Positions 31,889 through 38,643 of a stretch of 64,000 nucleotides of DNA are shown here, one piece after another. Every line of letters starts with the position of its first letter. Positions within the stretch are counted from its first letter, which is position 1. The position numbers and the translations under genes were made by a program. The stretch comes from Candidatus Aminicenantota bacterium (GTDB lineage: Bacteria; Acidobacteriota; Aminicenantia; Aminicenantales; UBA4085), in NCBI GenBank assembly GCA_003141555.1, contig PLMN01000009.1, positions 1 through 64,000 of the forward strand, in the 5' to 3' direction. The notes under the pieces were generated by a model. It did not search any database. It saw only the letters and a list, made by a program, of their open reading frames with translations, and was not told where the DNA came from.

Positions 31889-33325
31889 ATGCGTATCCGG
31901 ACCATTTTGGTGATCGGGCTCTTGGCCTCTGCCATCGCGGCTTTGGCTCCGGGCGCCCAGGACCGGACAGCCGGCGCAAGCGACCGCGAAACCGACCCGC
32001 TCGTCCTGAAAAAGCTCGAATGGTTCCAGGACGTCAAATTCGGCTTGATGATGCACTGGGGCCCATATAGCCAATGGGGCGTCGTCGAGTCCTGGAGCAT
32101 CTGCTCCGAGGACGAGCCCTGGTGCCGGAGGAGCATTCCCGACTACGTCGAATACAAGCGCCGCTACGAGCAGTTGCCGAAGACGTTCAACCCGGTGAAA
32201 TTCGACCCGGCCGCCTGGGCCAAGGCGGCCAAATACGCCGGCATGCGCTACGTGGTCCACACCACGAAGCACCACGACGGCTTCTGCATGTTCGACACCG
32301 CTCAAACGGACTACCGGATCACCGGCCCGGACGTCCCGTTTGCCAAGGACCCGCGGGCGAACATCGTCAAGGAAATCTTCGACGCGTTCCGCAAGGAAGG
32401 CTTCGGCACCGGGGCCTACTTCTCCAAGCCCGACTGGCATTCGCCCGATTATTGGGCGCCGGAATGGGCGACGCCCGACCGGAACGTGAACTACGACACG
32501 GCCAAATACCCGGAGCGCTGGAAGAAATTCAAGGATTACACGTACGCCCAGATCTCGGAACTGATGTCCGGCTACGGTCCCGTGGACATCCTCTGGCTGG
32601 ACGGCGGCTGGGTGCGGCCGTATCCGCAGCTCCCGCCCGAGCTGCGCGGCGTCATCAAGCAGCCTTACGACCAGGACATCGACATGCCCCGCATCGCGGC
32701 CATGGCCCGGGCGAAGCAGCCCGGCCTGATCATCGTCGACCGGACCGTGACCGGCCGCTATGAGAACTACCGCACGCCGGAGCAGGAAGTCCCCGAGAAG
32801 CCGCTGCCCTATGTCTGGGAAACGTGCATGACGATGGGCAACTCCTGGTCCTATGTCCCGAACGACAAGTACAAATCTCCCAACCGCCTGATCCACCTCC
32901 TCGTGGACATCGTGTCCAAGGGCGGGAATTTCCTCCTGAACATCGGGCCGAACGCCGAGGGCGAGCTGCCCGCCGAATCGCTGGCCAGGCTCCGCGATAT
33001 CGGGGACTGGATGAAGGTGAACGGCGAGGCGATCTACAAGACGCGGCCCGTTGCCCCTTACAAAGAGGCAAAGACGTGCTTCACGTCGCTCGCCGACGGG
33101 ACGGTCTATGCCATTTATTTGGCCGACGAGGATGAGACGGCCCCGCCGGCTACCGTCCAGCTCTATTCTCACGCGCCCGCGCCCGGGGGCAGGATCACGC
33201 TGCTGGGCGTCGCGGGCGAATTACGGTGGGAGCCGGCCGGCAAGGGCGTACTTATCCAGGTGCCCGCGGCGGCGCGGAAGATGCCGCCCTGCCGGCACGC
33301 CTGGGCGTTCAAAATCACAAAATAA
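31889..33325 (+). CDS. GH29 alpha-L-fucosidase (copy D)
   Basis: A 478-residue secreted GH29 enzyme with signal peptide (MRIRTILVIGLLASAIAALA). Motifs are FGLMMHWGPYSQWG (His56), VHTTKHHDGFCMF and DILWLDGGWVR with candidate nucleophile Asp238; Leu replaces the Phe before Asp found in the other three copies. PEQEVPEKPLPYVWETCMT and KGGNFLLNIGPNAEGEL complete the set. A C-terminal beta domain follows from about 390. AAGGAGAAGCCTGAC precedes the ATG. It diverges from padR across its operator, so PadR may control it. A long palindrome follows the stop. Confidence 0.93.
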   Translation: MRIRTILVIGLLASAIAALAPGAQDRTAGASDRETDPLVLKKLEWFQDVKFGLMMHWGPYSQWGVVESWSICSEDEPWCRRSIPDYVEYKRRYEQLPKTFNPVKFDPAAWAKAAKYAGMRYVVHTTKHHDGFCMFDTAQTDYRITGPDVPFAKDPRANIVKEIFDAFRKEGFGTGAYFSKPDWHSPDYWAPEWATPDRNVNYDTAKYPERWKKFKDYTYAQISELMSGYGPVDILWLDGGWVRPYPQLPPELRGVIKQPYDQDIDMPRIAAMARAKQPGLIIVDRTVTGRYENYRTPEQEVPEKPLPYVWETCMTMGNSWSYVPNDKYKSPNRLIHLLVDIVSKGGNFLLNIGPNAEGELPAESLARLRDIGDWMKVNGEAIYKTRPVAPYKEAKTCFTSLADGTVYAIYLADEDETAPPATVQLYSHAPAPGGRITLLGVAGELRWEPAGKGVLIQVPAAARKMPPCRHAWAFKITK

Positions 33326-33329
33326 TTTT

Positions 33330-33405
33330 GGTGACAGGCAAGGCAATACCTAAATTCAGAAAGGCATTCCCCCTCACCTATTTAGGTATTGCCTTGCCTG
33401 TCACC
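33330..33405. repeat. REP-like palindrome, 26-bp perfect arms
   Basis: Arms at 33330-33355 and 33380-33405 are perfect inverted copies (opening GGTGACAGGCAAGGCAATAC) around a 24-nt loop. The sequence resembles the GGTGACAG/GGGGACAG-type repeats mobilised by RAYT (Y1 REP-associated) transposases. It begins 4 nt after the fucosidase stop and could also end transcription or protect the mRNA. No RAYT gene lies in the window. Confidence 0.85.
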
Positions 33406-33470
33406 GTAATTTCCGGCGTTCGCGCCCTTCGAGGTCGCGACGCTGAAGATCGAACGGTAGCCGGAGCTCC

Positions 33471-33498
33471 TTGCATTTGAGCCGCGCGCTGGGATAAA
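33471..33498 (+). promoter_or_regulatory. Probable promoter of the CBS-domain gene
   Basis: TTGCAT (33471-33476) and TAAAAT (33493-33498) are 16 nt apart, 62 nt before the ATG at 33561. Confidence 0.4.
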
Positions 33499-33560
33499 AT
33501 CCAGGATATTAACAGCGATCGCCGCGTCGGAACGGAGCGTTTGAACAAAGGAAAGGGACG

Positions 33561-34007
33561 ATGAAAACGGTCAAAGAGATCCTGGATTCGAAAAACAAGG
33601 CCATCTGGTCGATCTCGGCCAAGGCCAAGGTCTTCGACGCCCTGAAGCTCATGAGCGAGAAGGAGATCGGGGCCTTGATGGTCATGGACGAGAAGGGCGG
33701 GGTCCACGGCATCATTTCCGAGCGCGACTACGCCCGCAAGGTCATGCTCCTCGGCAAGAGCTCCCTGGAAACGCAGGTCGCGGAGATCATGACCCCGGCC
33801 GAGAAGATGGTCCACGTCAAGCCCGGCGCGACGGTCGAGGAATGCATGGTCATCATGACCGGCGGGCACGTCCGCCACCTTCCCGTCTTCGAAGACGACA
33901 AGTTCGTGGGCTTGATCTCGATCGGGGACGTGATCAAAGCGCTCGTCACCGAGAAAGAGGACCTGATCGAGCAGCTCCGCAACTACATCTCCGGCAAATA
34001 CATGTGA
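33561..34007 (+). CDS. CBS-domain pair protein
   Basis: A 148-residue protein made of two CBS motifs (about 15-60 and 80-135) and nothing else. Typical elements are IGALMVMDEKGGVHGIISERDYARKVM and VRHLPVFEDDKFVGLISIGDVI. Such pairs bind adenosyl ligands (AMP, ATP, SAM) or NAD(P)H and regulate partner proteins. No obvious partner is adjacent. GGAAAGGGACG precedes the ATG. Confidence 0.92.
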   Translation: MKTVKEILDSKNKAIWSISAKAKVFDALKLMSEKEIGALMVMDEKGGVHGIISERDYARKVMLLGKSSLETQVAEIMTPAEKMVHVKPGATVEECMVIMTGGHVRHLPVFEDDKFVGLISIGDVIKALVTEKEDLIEQLRNYISGKYM

Positions 34008-34069
34008 TCGGCCGCCGGCCGGTTCGGTGTTTTTATCGAATCGCCGGCATGGCTTCACCGGCGAGAATC

Positions 34070-34726
34070 TCAACCCGAGAATTCTTCCGCCCCCAGGTAA
34101 TTCTTCAAGAGGCTTTCAACCCTGTTTTCGATACGCTCGTCGCTCGTGAATTCATAGACGTCATCATGGGGAATGGGAAAACGAAGAGGCTCTTGCTTCA
34201 AGAAATCGACCCAGTGCTCGAGCTTCCAGCTGTCCCATTTCGATTCGTTTCTATTGAGCCTCTCTTCAATCCTCGCTCTTAATATTTCCTCGCTCGGCGG
34301 AAGGCATCTCACGATGGCCAGCCTCGCCCCATATTTGCGGGCGGCATGATCAAAGGGCGGGACCCAATCCCGATATTGATCGTTCCTCCCATGATTGATG
34401 GAGAAGGGAGCGTCGATGATCGGGATTTTGCCGAGGCTCAATTGGATGTCGGCAAAATCCACCAGGATTTGAAACGCGGGCCCCTGAATCAGGGAATAGG
34501 TGGGCCCCTTGATTCTTTCCGCGTCCGTAAAAGGGGTCTGGATCAAATCCTTGGAGAGGTAGGCGGAATTCATGATGGCCCGCGCCAATTCCCTGGCTAA
34601 GCCCGTCTTGCCGCTGGCCGGAACGCCGACGACGAGACATAAGGTCGGCTTCTTGATGAGATAGGCAACCGCTTTTTGCATGGGAGGACCTCGGCCGGAG
34701 GATATGATCTCCTCGGCCGCGTTCAT
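34070..34726 (-). CDS. ATP-binding P-loop protein, AAA_33/Zeta-toxin-like kinase
   Basis: A 218-residue P-loop protein. Walker A is VVGVPASGKTGLA (about residues 33-45), followed by LSKDLIQTPF where small-molecule kinases of the AAA_33 group bind substrate. IPIIDAPFS may be the Walker B-like strand, and RLAIVRCLPPSEEILRARIEERLNR is the usual lid region with Arg residues. It probably phosphorylates a small molecule; the substrate is unknown. The start is uncertain: the promoter at 34732-34761 would give a leaderless ATG at 34726, while an ATG at 34681 has GAGGTCC upstream. Composition is somewhat less GC-rich than neighbours. Confidence 0.78.
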   Translation of the reverse strand: MNAAEEIISSGRGPPMQKAVAYLIKKPTLCLVVGVPASGKTGLARELARAIMNSAYLSKDLIQTPFTDAERIKGPTYSLIQGPAFQILVDFADIQLSLGKIPIIDAPFSINHGRNDQYRDWVPPFDHAARKYGARLAIVRCLPPSEEILRARIEERLNRNESKWDSWKLEHWVDFLKQEPLRFPIPHDDVYEFTSDERIENRVESLLKNYLGAEEFSG

Positions 34727-34731
34727 GGCGA

Positions 34732-34761
34732 AAAATACAGCCGCCGGGGGACCTCTGTCAA
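34732..34761 (-). promoter_or_regulatory. Promoter of the P-loop kinase gene
   Basis: Minus-strand TTGACA (34761-34756) and TATTTT (34737-34732) are 18 nt apart; the first ATG follows the -10 box by 5 nt, implying a leaderless or near-leaderless transcript. Confidence 0.5.
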
Positions 34762-34908
34762 GGAGAAGCGCTGTTGATTTGTTGACTTCGATCGGGGGCG
34801 GGGATTATCGTTGGGTCTTGAAACGAGGTCCCGATTCCCGCGCGCAGGGCGAGAAGAAATCGCGCGGGACGAGAACGGAACTCAGATCGGTCTCCCCAGG
34901 AGGATGCC

Positions 34909-35109
34909 ATGGCCGCAAACGGCGATGACAAGGGGATCATGCAGGCCCGGGACAAGAAGGGCAAAGCGCTCCTCGAGGAGAAAAAGGGCGCGGTCGATAG
35001 AATCGCGAAAAGGCTGCTGGAGGTCGAGACGCTGGGAGAGGAGGAGTTCAAAGCTCTCCTGGACGCGCCGGCCACCCCCCCGCTGATCCCGAGCGTCACG
35101 AAGATGTAA
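34909..35109 (+). CDS. 66-residue protein resembling the FtsH C-terminal tail
   Basis: A small highly charged helical protein with a strong AGGAGGATGCC ribosome-binding site. Residues about 25-50 (VDRIAKRLLEVETLGEEEFKALL) match the pattern of the C-terminal helices of FtsH proteases (L-a-x-x-LLE-x-ETL-x-GEE-x-x-x-LL), but no AAA or peptidase domain is present. It might bind the protease or its partners, or be a remnant. A hairpin at 35130 ends the unit. The 180 nt upstream hold nothing else I can support. Confidence 0.65.
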   Translation: MAANGDDKGIMQARDKKGKALLEEKKGAVDRIAKRLLEVETLGEEEFKALLDAPATPPLIPSVTKM

Positions 35110-35129
35110 AAAAGCTTCACTCCCAAAGG

Positions 35130-35151
35130 AAGGGGGACGGCCCTCCCCCTT
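35130..35151 (+). terminator. Hairpin terminator after the small FtsH-tail-like gene
   Basis: AAGGGGGA and TCCCCCTT form an 8-bp stem with a 6-nt loop, followed by TCTT. The U-tract is short, so termination may be partial. Confidence 0.5.
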
Positions 35152-35153
35152 TC

Positions 35154-35189
35154 TTGATAAGGGCCGCCTAAAAAGATACGATAGGCGGC
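35154..35189 (+). promoter_or_regulatory. Promoter of the first POT transporter with overlapping inverted repeat
   Basis: TTGATA (35154-35159) and TACGAT (35177-35182) are 17 nt apart. Perfect inverted arms GCCGCCTA (35163-35170) and TAGGCGGC (35182-35189) straddle the -10 box, a position suited to a repressor operator. Confidence 0.45.
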
Positions 35190-35206
35190 GAGGAGCGAAC
35201 GGCCCG

Positions 35207-36487
35207 ATGCTCAAAAAACACCCCAAGACCCTGGCTTTCATCTTCTTCGCCGAGATGTGGGAACGGATCGGCTTCTACACGCTCCTGGCCATCCTCGTTC
35301 TCTACATGGACAAGGTCCTGGGCTGGTCCGACTCGCGCAAAGGCGATATTTACGGTCTCTTCCTGGGCTTGTGTTATTTCGTACCCCTGCTCGGCGGCTG
35401 GATCGGCGACCGCTGGCTGGGCCGCCGCCTGACCATCAAGATCGGCGCGGTCCTGATGGCCCTCGGCTACGTCGGCCTGGCCCTCTCCTCGGCGGCCCAG
35501 ACGACGACCTTCTTCCTCGGCCTCTTTCTGATCGGCGCGGGCACCGGGATCTTCAAGGTCAACATGGCCGTCCTCGTCGGCAATCTCTACGCCGGAAAGC
35601 CCGAGCTCAAGGACGCCGGATTCAACATCTATTACATGGGCGTCAACATCGGAGCGGCCATCGCCCCCCTGCTGGCGACCTACGTCAGCGCCGCGTACGG
35701 CAGCTACAACATCTCGTTCTGGATCTGCGGGGCCGGCCTGCTCGTCGCACTGGTGATCTTCCAGGGGGGCAACAAGCGCCTCGCGCCCGTGGATTTCAAG
35801 GCAGCGCCCAAGCCGACCGTTTCGGCCCCAGAATCCAGATCCGTGGCCCCCTTCAGGGAAGACGGACAGCGCGTGGCGACGCTCGTCATCCTCTTCTTCT
35901 GCGTCATCCTCTTCTGGGTCGCGTTCTATCAGAATGCCTTCGGCTTGACCCTGTTCGCCGAACGGTCGACCCGGGTCTTTTCCTGGCTGCGGCCCGAGAC
36001 GTATCAATTCTTCGAGCCGTTCTTCATCCTGGCCCTGACGCCCCTTCTTCTGATGCTCTTCGGCCGCCTGCAAGCCGCCGGACGGGAGCCCTCGACCCCG
36101 GTCAAGATTTTCCTCGGCATGCTCATCATGGCCGTGTCCATGATCGTCATGGTCTTCGCCTCGCTCGCGGGCGGCAACCGCGATCTCCCGATCATGTCCC
36201 CGGCCTGGCTCATCGGGACCTACTTCTTCGTCACCCTGGCCGAGATCCTGATCTCGCCCATGGGCCAATCCTTCGTCTCCAAGGTCGCCCCGCCCCGGCT
36301 CGCCGGGCTGATGATGGGCGGCTGGTTCGCCGCCACCGCGGCCGGCTCCTATGGCTCGGGCCTCTTGGGCAAATCGTACAGCGCCCTGCCTCACCATGCG
36401 TTCTTTCTCATCCTGACCGGCCTTTTGGGCCTGGCGGCGGTGATGGTGCTCCTTTTCCTGAAAAAATTGCGGCGCTTCGCCGGCTGA
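35207..36487 (+). CDS. Proton-dependent oligopeptide transporter (POT/PTR family)
   Basis: A 426-residue MFS-type transporter, about 12 membrane segments. The POT signature E-x-x-E-R is present as EMWERIGFY (residues 16-24), and GTGIFKVNMAVLVGNLY and FNIYYMGVNIGA are the two PTR2 signatures. It imports di/tripeptides with protons. It is followed after 18 nt by an M24 prolyl peptidase, forming an uptake-and-hydrolysis pair. The 426 length is short for POTs (usually 450-550): the central helical-pair insertion seen in many bacterial members is missing. Confidence 0.92.
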   Translation: MLKKHPKTLAFIFFAEMWERIGFYTLLAILVLYMDKVLGWSDSRKGDIYGLFLGLCYFVPLLGGWIGDRWLGRRLTIKIGAVLMALGYVGLALSSAAQTTTFFLGLFLIGAGTGIFKVNMAVLVGNLYAGKPELKDAGFNIYYMGVNIGAAIAPLLATYVSAAYGSYNISFWICGAGLLVALVIFQGGNKRLAPVDFKAAPKPTVSAPESRSVAPFREDGQRVATLVILFFCVILFWVAFYQNAFGLTLFAERSTRVFSWLRPETYQFFEPFFILALTPLLLMLFGRLQAAGREPSTPVKIFLGMLIMAVSMIVMVFASLAGGNRDLPIMSPAWLIGTYFFVTLAEILISPMGQSFVSKVAPPRLAGLMMGGWFAATAAGSYGSGLLGKSYSALPHHAFFLILTGLLGLAAVMVLLFLKKLRRFAG

Positions 36488-36505
36488 ACGGCGGTGGGAG
36501 GAACC

Positions 36506-37696
36506 ATGTCTCTGATCCACGAAAAGACCAAACAGGCCGTCGGCCTGCTCAACGAGCTCGGACTGGACTGCTGGCTGACCTTCACCCGGGAGAGCGAGAT
36601 CAACGGCGATCCCATCCTGCCGTTCCTGGCGCCGGGTCCCGTGACCTGGCATTCGGCCTTCCTGGTCGCCCGCGACGGGCGCACCCGGGCCATCGTCGGC
36701 CGCTACGACCAGAAAACGATCCAGGACGCCGGCGTCTATGATGACGTCATCTCGTATGTGACGGGCTTCAAAGAACCTTTGCTGGACTATTTGAAATCCC
36801 TGGATCCCAGAACGATCGCGGTCAACTATTCGCAAGGCAGCGAGATCTGCGACGGCTTGACCCACGGCATGTTCCTGACGCTGCGGGACGCCCTGGGTGA
36901 GATTGGCCTGGCCGACCGGCTCGTCTCGGCGGAAAAGCTCGTCTCCGCCCTGCGCGAGCGCAAATCCGCCTACGAGATCGGACGGATGCGGGAGGCGATC
37001 CGCCACACCGAGGAGATCTTCAACTTGGCCGCCGCGTTCATCCGCCCGGGCCGGACGGAAAAGGAAATCGCCGCGTTCATGCGGGCGGAAGTCGACCGCC
37101 GCAAGCTGGCCTTGGCCTGGGGCGAGGCGACGTGCCCCGCCGTCTTCAGCGGGCCCGACACGGCCCAGGCCCATTACGGGCCGACGGGCCGGCCCGTCGA
37201 GCCCGGCCACATCCTGAACATGGATTTCGGCGTCCGGGTCGATTCCTATTGCTCGGACATGCAGCGGACGTTCTATGTCCTCAAGGACGGCGAAACCGCG
37301 CCTCCGGCCGAGGTTCAAAAGGGCTTCGCCACGATCCTCAAGTCCGTCCAGGAATCCCGGGCGGCCATGAAGCCCGGCGTCTTGGGGCGCGATATCGACG
37401 CCGTCGCTCGGACGATCGTCACTCGCGCCGGCTACGAGGAATTCCCCCATGCCCTCGGCCACCAGGTCGGCCGCTTCGCCCATGACGGGACCGCCCTCCT
37501 CGGCCCGGCCTGGGAGAAGTACGCCCAGAAGCCTTTCCGCCCACTCGAGCCGGGCATGGTCTTCACCCTCGAACCCCGCCTGACCGTCCCGGGCCGGGGC
37601 GTCGTGACCATCGAGGAGATGCTCGTCGTGACGGACCAGGGGGCCGAATGGCTGTCCGATCCGCAACGGGAGCTCATCTTGATCCACTCTTCTTGA
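36506..37696 (+). CDS. M24-family Xaa-Pro peptidase
   Basis: A 396-residue cytoplasmic metallopeptidase of the pita-bread fold. The N-terminal creatinase-like domain covers about 1-150. The catalytic part shows the dinuclear metal ligands: MDFGVRVDSYCSDMQRTF (two Asp), HALGHQVGRFAHDG (His), FTLEPRL (Glu) and VTIEEMLVV (Glu). Such enzymes remove residues preceding proline. The ATG at 36506 has GGGAGGAACC upstream; a GTG at 36494 is less likely. Paired with the upstream peptide transporter. Confidence 0.92.
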   Translation: MSLIHEKTKQAVGLLNELGLDCWLTFTRESEINGDPILPFLAPGPVTWHSAFLVARDGRTRAIVGRYDQKTIQDAGVYDDVISYVTGFKEPLLDYLKSLDPRTIAVNYSQGSEICDGLTHGMFLTLRDALGEIGLADRLVSAEKLVSALRERKSAYEIGRMREAIRHTEEIFNLAAAFIRPGRTEKEIAAFMRAEVDRRKLALAWGEATCPAVFSGPDTAQAHYGPTGRPVEPGHILNMDFGVRVDSYCSDMQRTFYVLKDGETAPPAEVQKGFATILKSVQESRAAMKPGVLGRDIDAVARTIVTRAGYEEFPHALGHQVGRFAHDGTALLGPAWEKYAQKPFRPLEPGMVFTLEPRLTVPGRGVVTIEEMLVVTDQGAEWLSDPQRELILIHSS

Positions 37697-37798
37697 CAGC
37701 GGTCTGAAACGTGAAATAACATTTTTGCATAGGAGGGGGCGATGCCCCGAACCTGTTTACGGAAGGCGGGGCGTCGCTCCGGTCGAGGAGGAGCGACG

Positions 37799-38560
37799 AT
37801 GAGGACCATCAAACGGCGGGATTTTCTCAAAGCGGCGGCGTTCGCCTGCCCGGCCTTCGCCGCGGGAGCGGATGCCCTTCTGGCGGCTCAGCAGAGACAG
37901 CAGGAAGTCAAGGGTCTCGCGGTCATCAAGGCCAAGTGTACCGGCTGCGGCGATTGCGTCAAGAACTGCCCGGTCGAGGCGATCAAGCTGAAAGACGGCC
38001 TCGCGGTCATCGACAACGAGGAATGCCTCGATTGCGGCGCCTGCATCGACGAATGCCCGACGGAGGCGATCGTCCATAAAAAGGATCTGCCTGCGGCAGA
38101 GGCGGAAGCCAAGCCGCCCGCCCGCAAAGAGGAGCCGGCAAATAAGGCGAACCGCCGGACGGCGGCGGCCAAGGCCGGCGACGAGATCTCCTACGCCATG
38201 CCCGGCGGCTGGATCGCCCAGGCGCTGACGGGGTCGGGACCGGAAGTCAAAGCGCACTACGTGTACTATGTCCAAAGCCTACCGTACGGCGAGATGTATC
38301 TATCGTACCACCCCCTGGCCGATGGGTCCACGCTCGATCGAGCCTTCGACCAGGGACTGGCCAACGTCCGGCCGAGCTTGCCCTACTACCAGGCGCGGGG
38401 GACGCAGAAGACGGCGGTCAACGGGCTGCCGGCGATCGTCCATGATTTCTCCTACATGCCGGGCGGAGCGGGGGTTCTGTTCTTCAGCCGGACCTATACC
38501 TTGCTGGCCGGGGCCGGCATCTATACGTTCTTCTTCCAGACGGTCCAGAGATACGCATAG
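37799..38560 (+). CDS. Tat-exported 2x[4Fe-4S] ferredoxin-like protein, truncated by TAG
   Basis: A 253-residue protein. The Tat signal is KRRDFLKAAAF (residues 5-15). Two C-x-x-C-x-x-C-x-x-x-CP clusters follow: Cys47/50/53/57 and Cys76/79/82/86. An Ala/Glu/Lys linker (98-126) leads to a C-terminal domain (128-253, SYAMPGGWIAQ ...) that I do not recognise. After the TAG at 38558-38560 the same frame continues GALSYYAQVMASVKPNF to a TAA at 38612, which looks like the natural end. This suggests a nonsense mutation, read-through or a base error. Start at 37799 has GAGGAGGAGCG. Probably a periplasmic electron carrier. Confidence 0.85.
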   Translation: MRTIKRRDFLKAAAFACPAFAAGADALLAAQQRQQEVKGLAVIKAKCTGCGDCVKNCPVEAIKLKDGLAVIDNEECLDCGACIDECPTEAIVHKKDLPAAEAEAKPPARKEEPANKANRRTAAAKAGDEISYAMPGGWIAQALTGSGPEVKAHYVYYVQSLPYGEMYLSYHPLADGSTLDRAFDQGLANVRPSLPYYQARGTQKTAVNGLPAIVHDFSYMPGGAGVLFFSRTYTLLAGAGIYTFFFQTVQRYA

Positions 38561-38643
38561 GGGGCGCTGTCGTATTACGCCCAGGTCATGGCCTCGGTCA
38601 AGCCCAATTTTTAATCCCGACGAGCGGGGAAAGGATCACCGCC

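Noticed and set aside
37742-37798. Upstream start for the Tat ferredoxin at 37742
   Set aside because: It would bury the Tat signal behind 19 extra residues and lacks the GAGGAGGAG site present before 37799.
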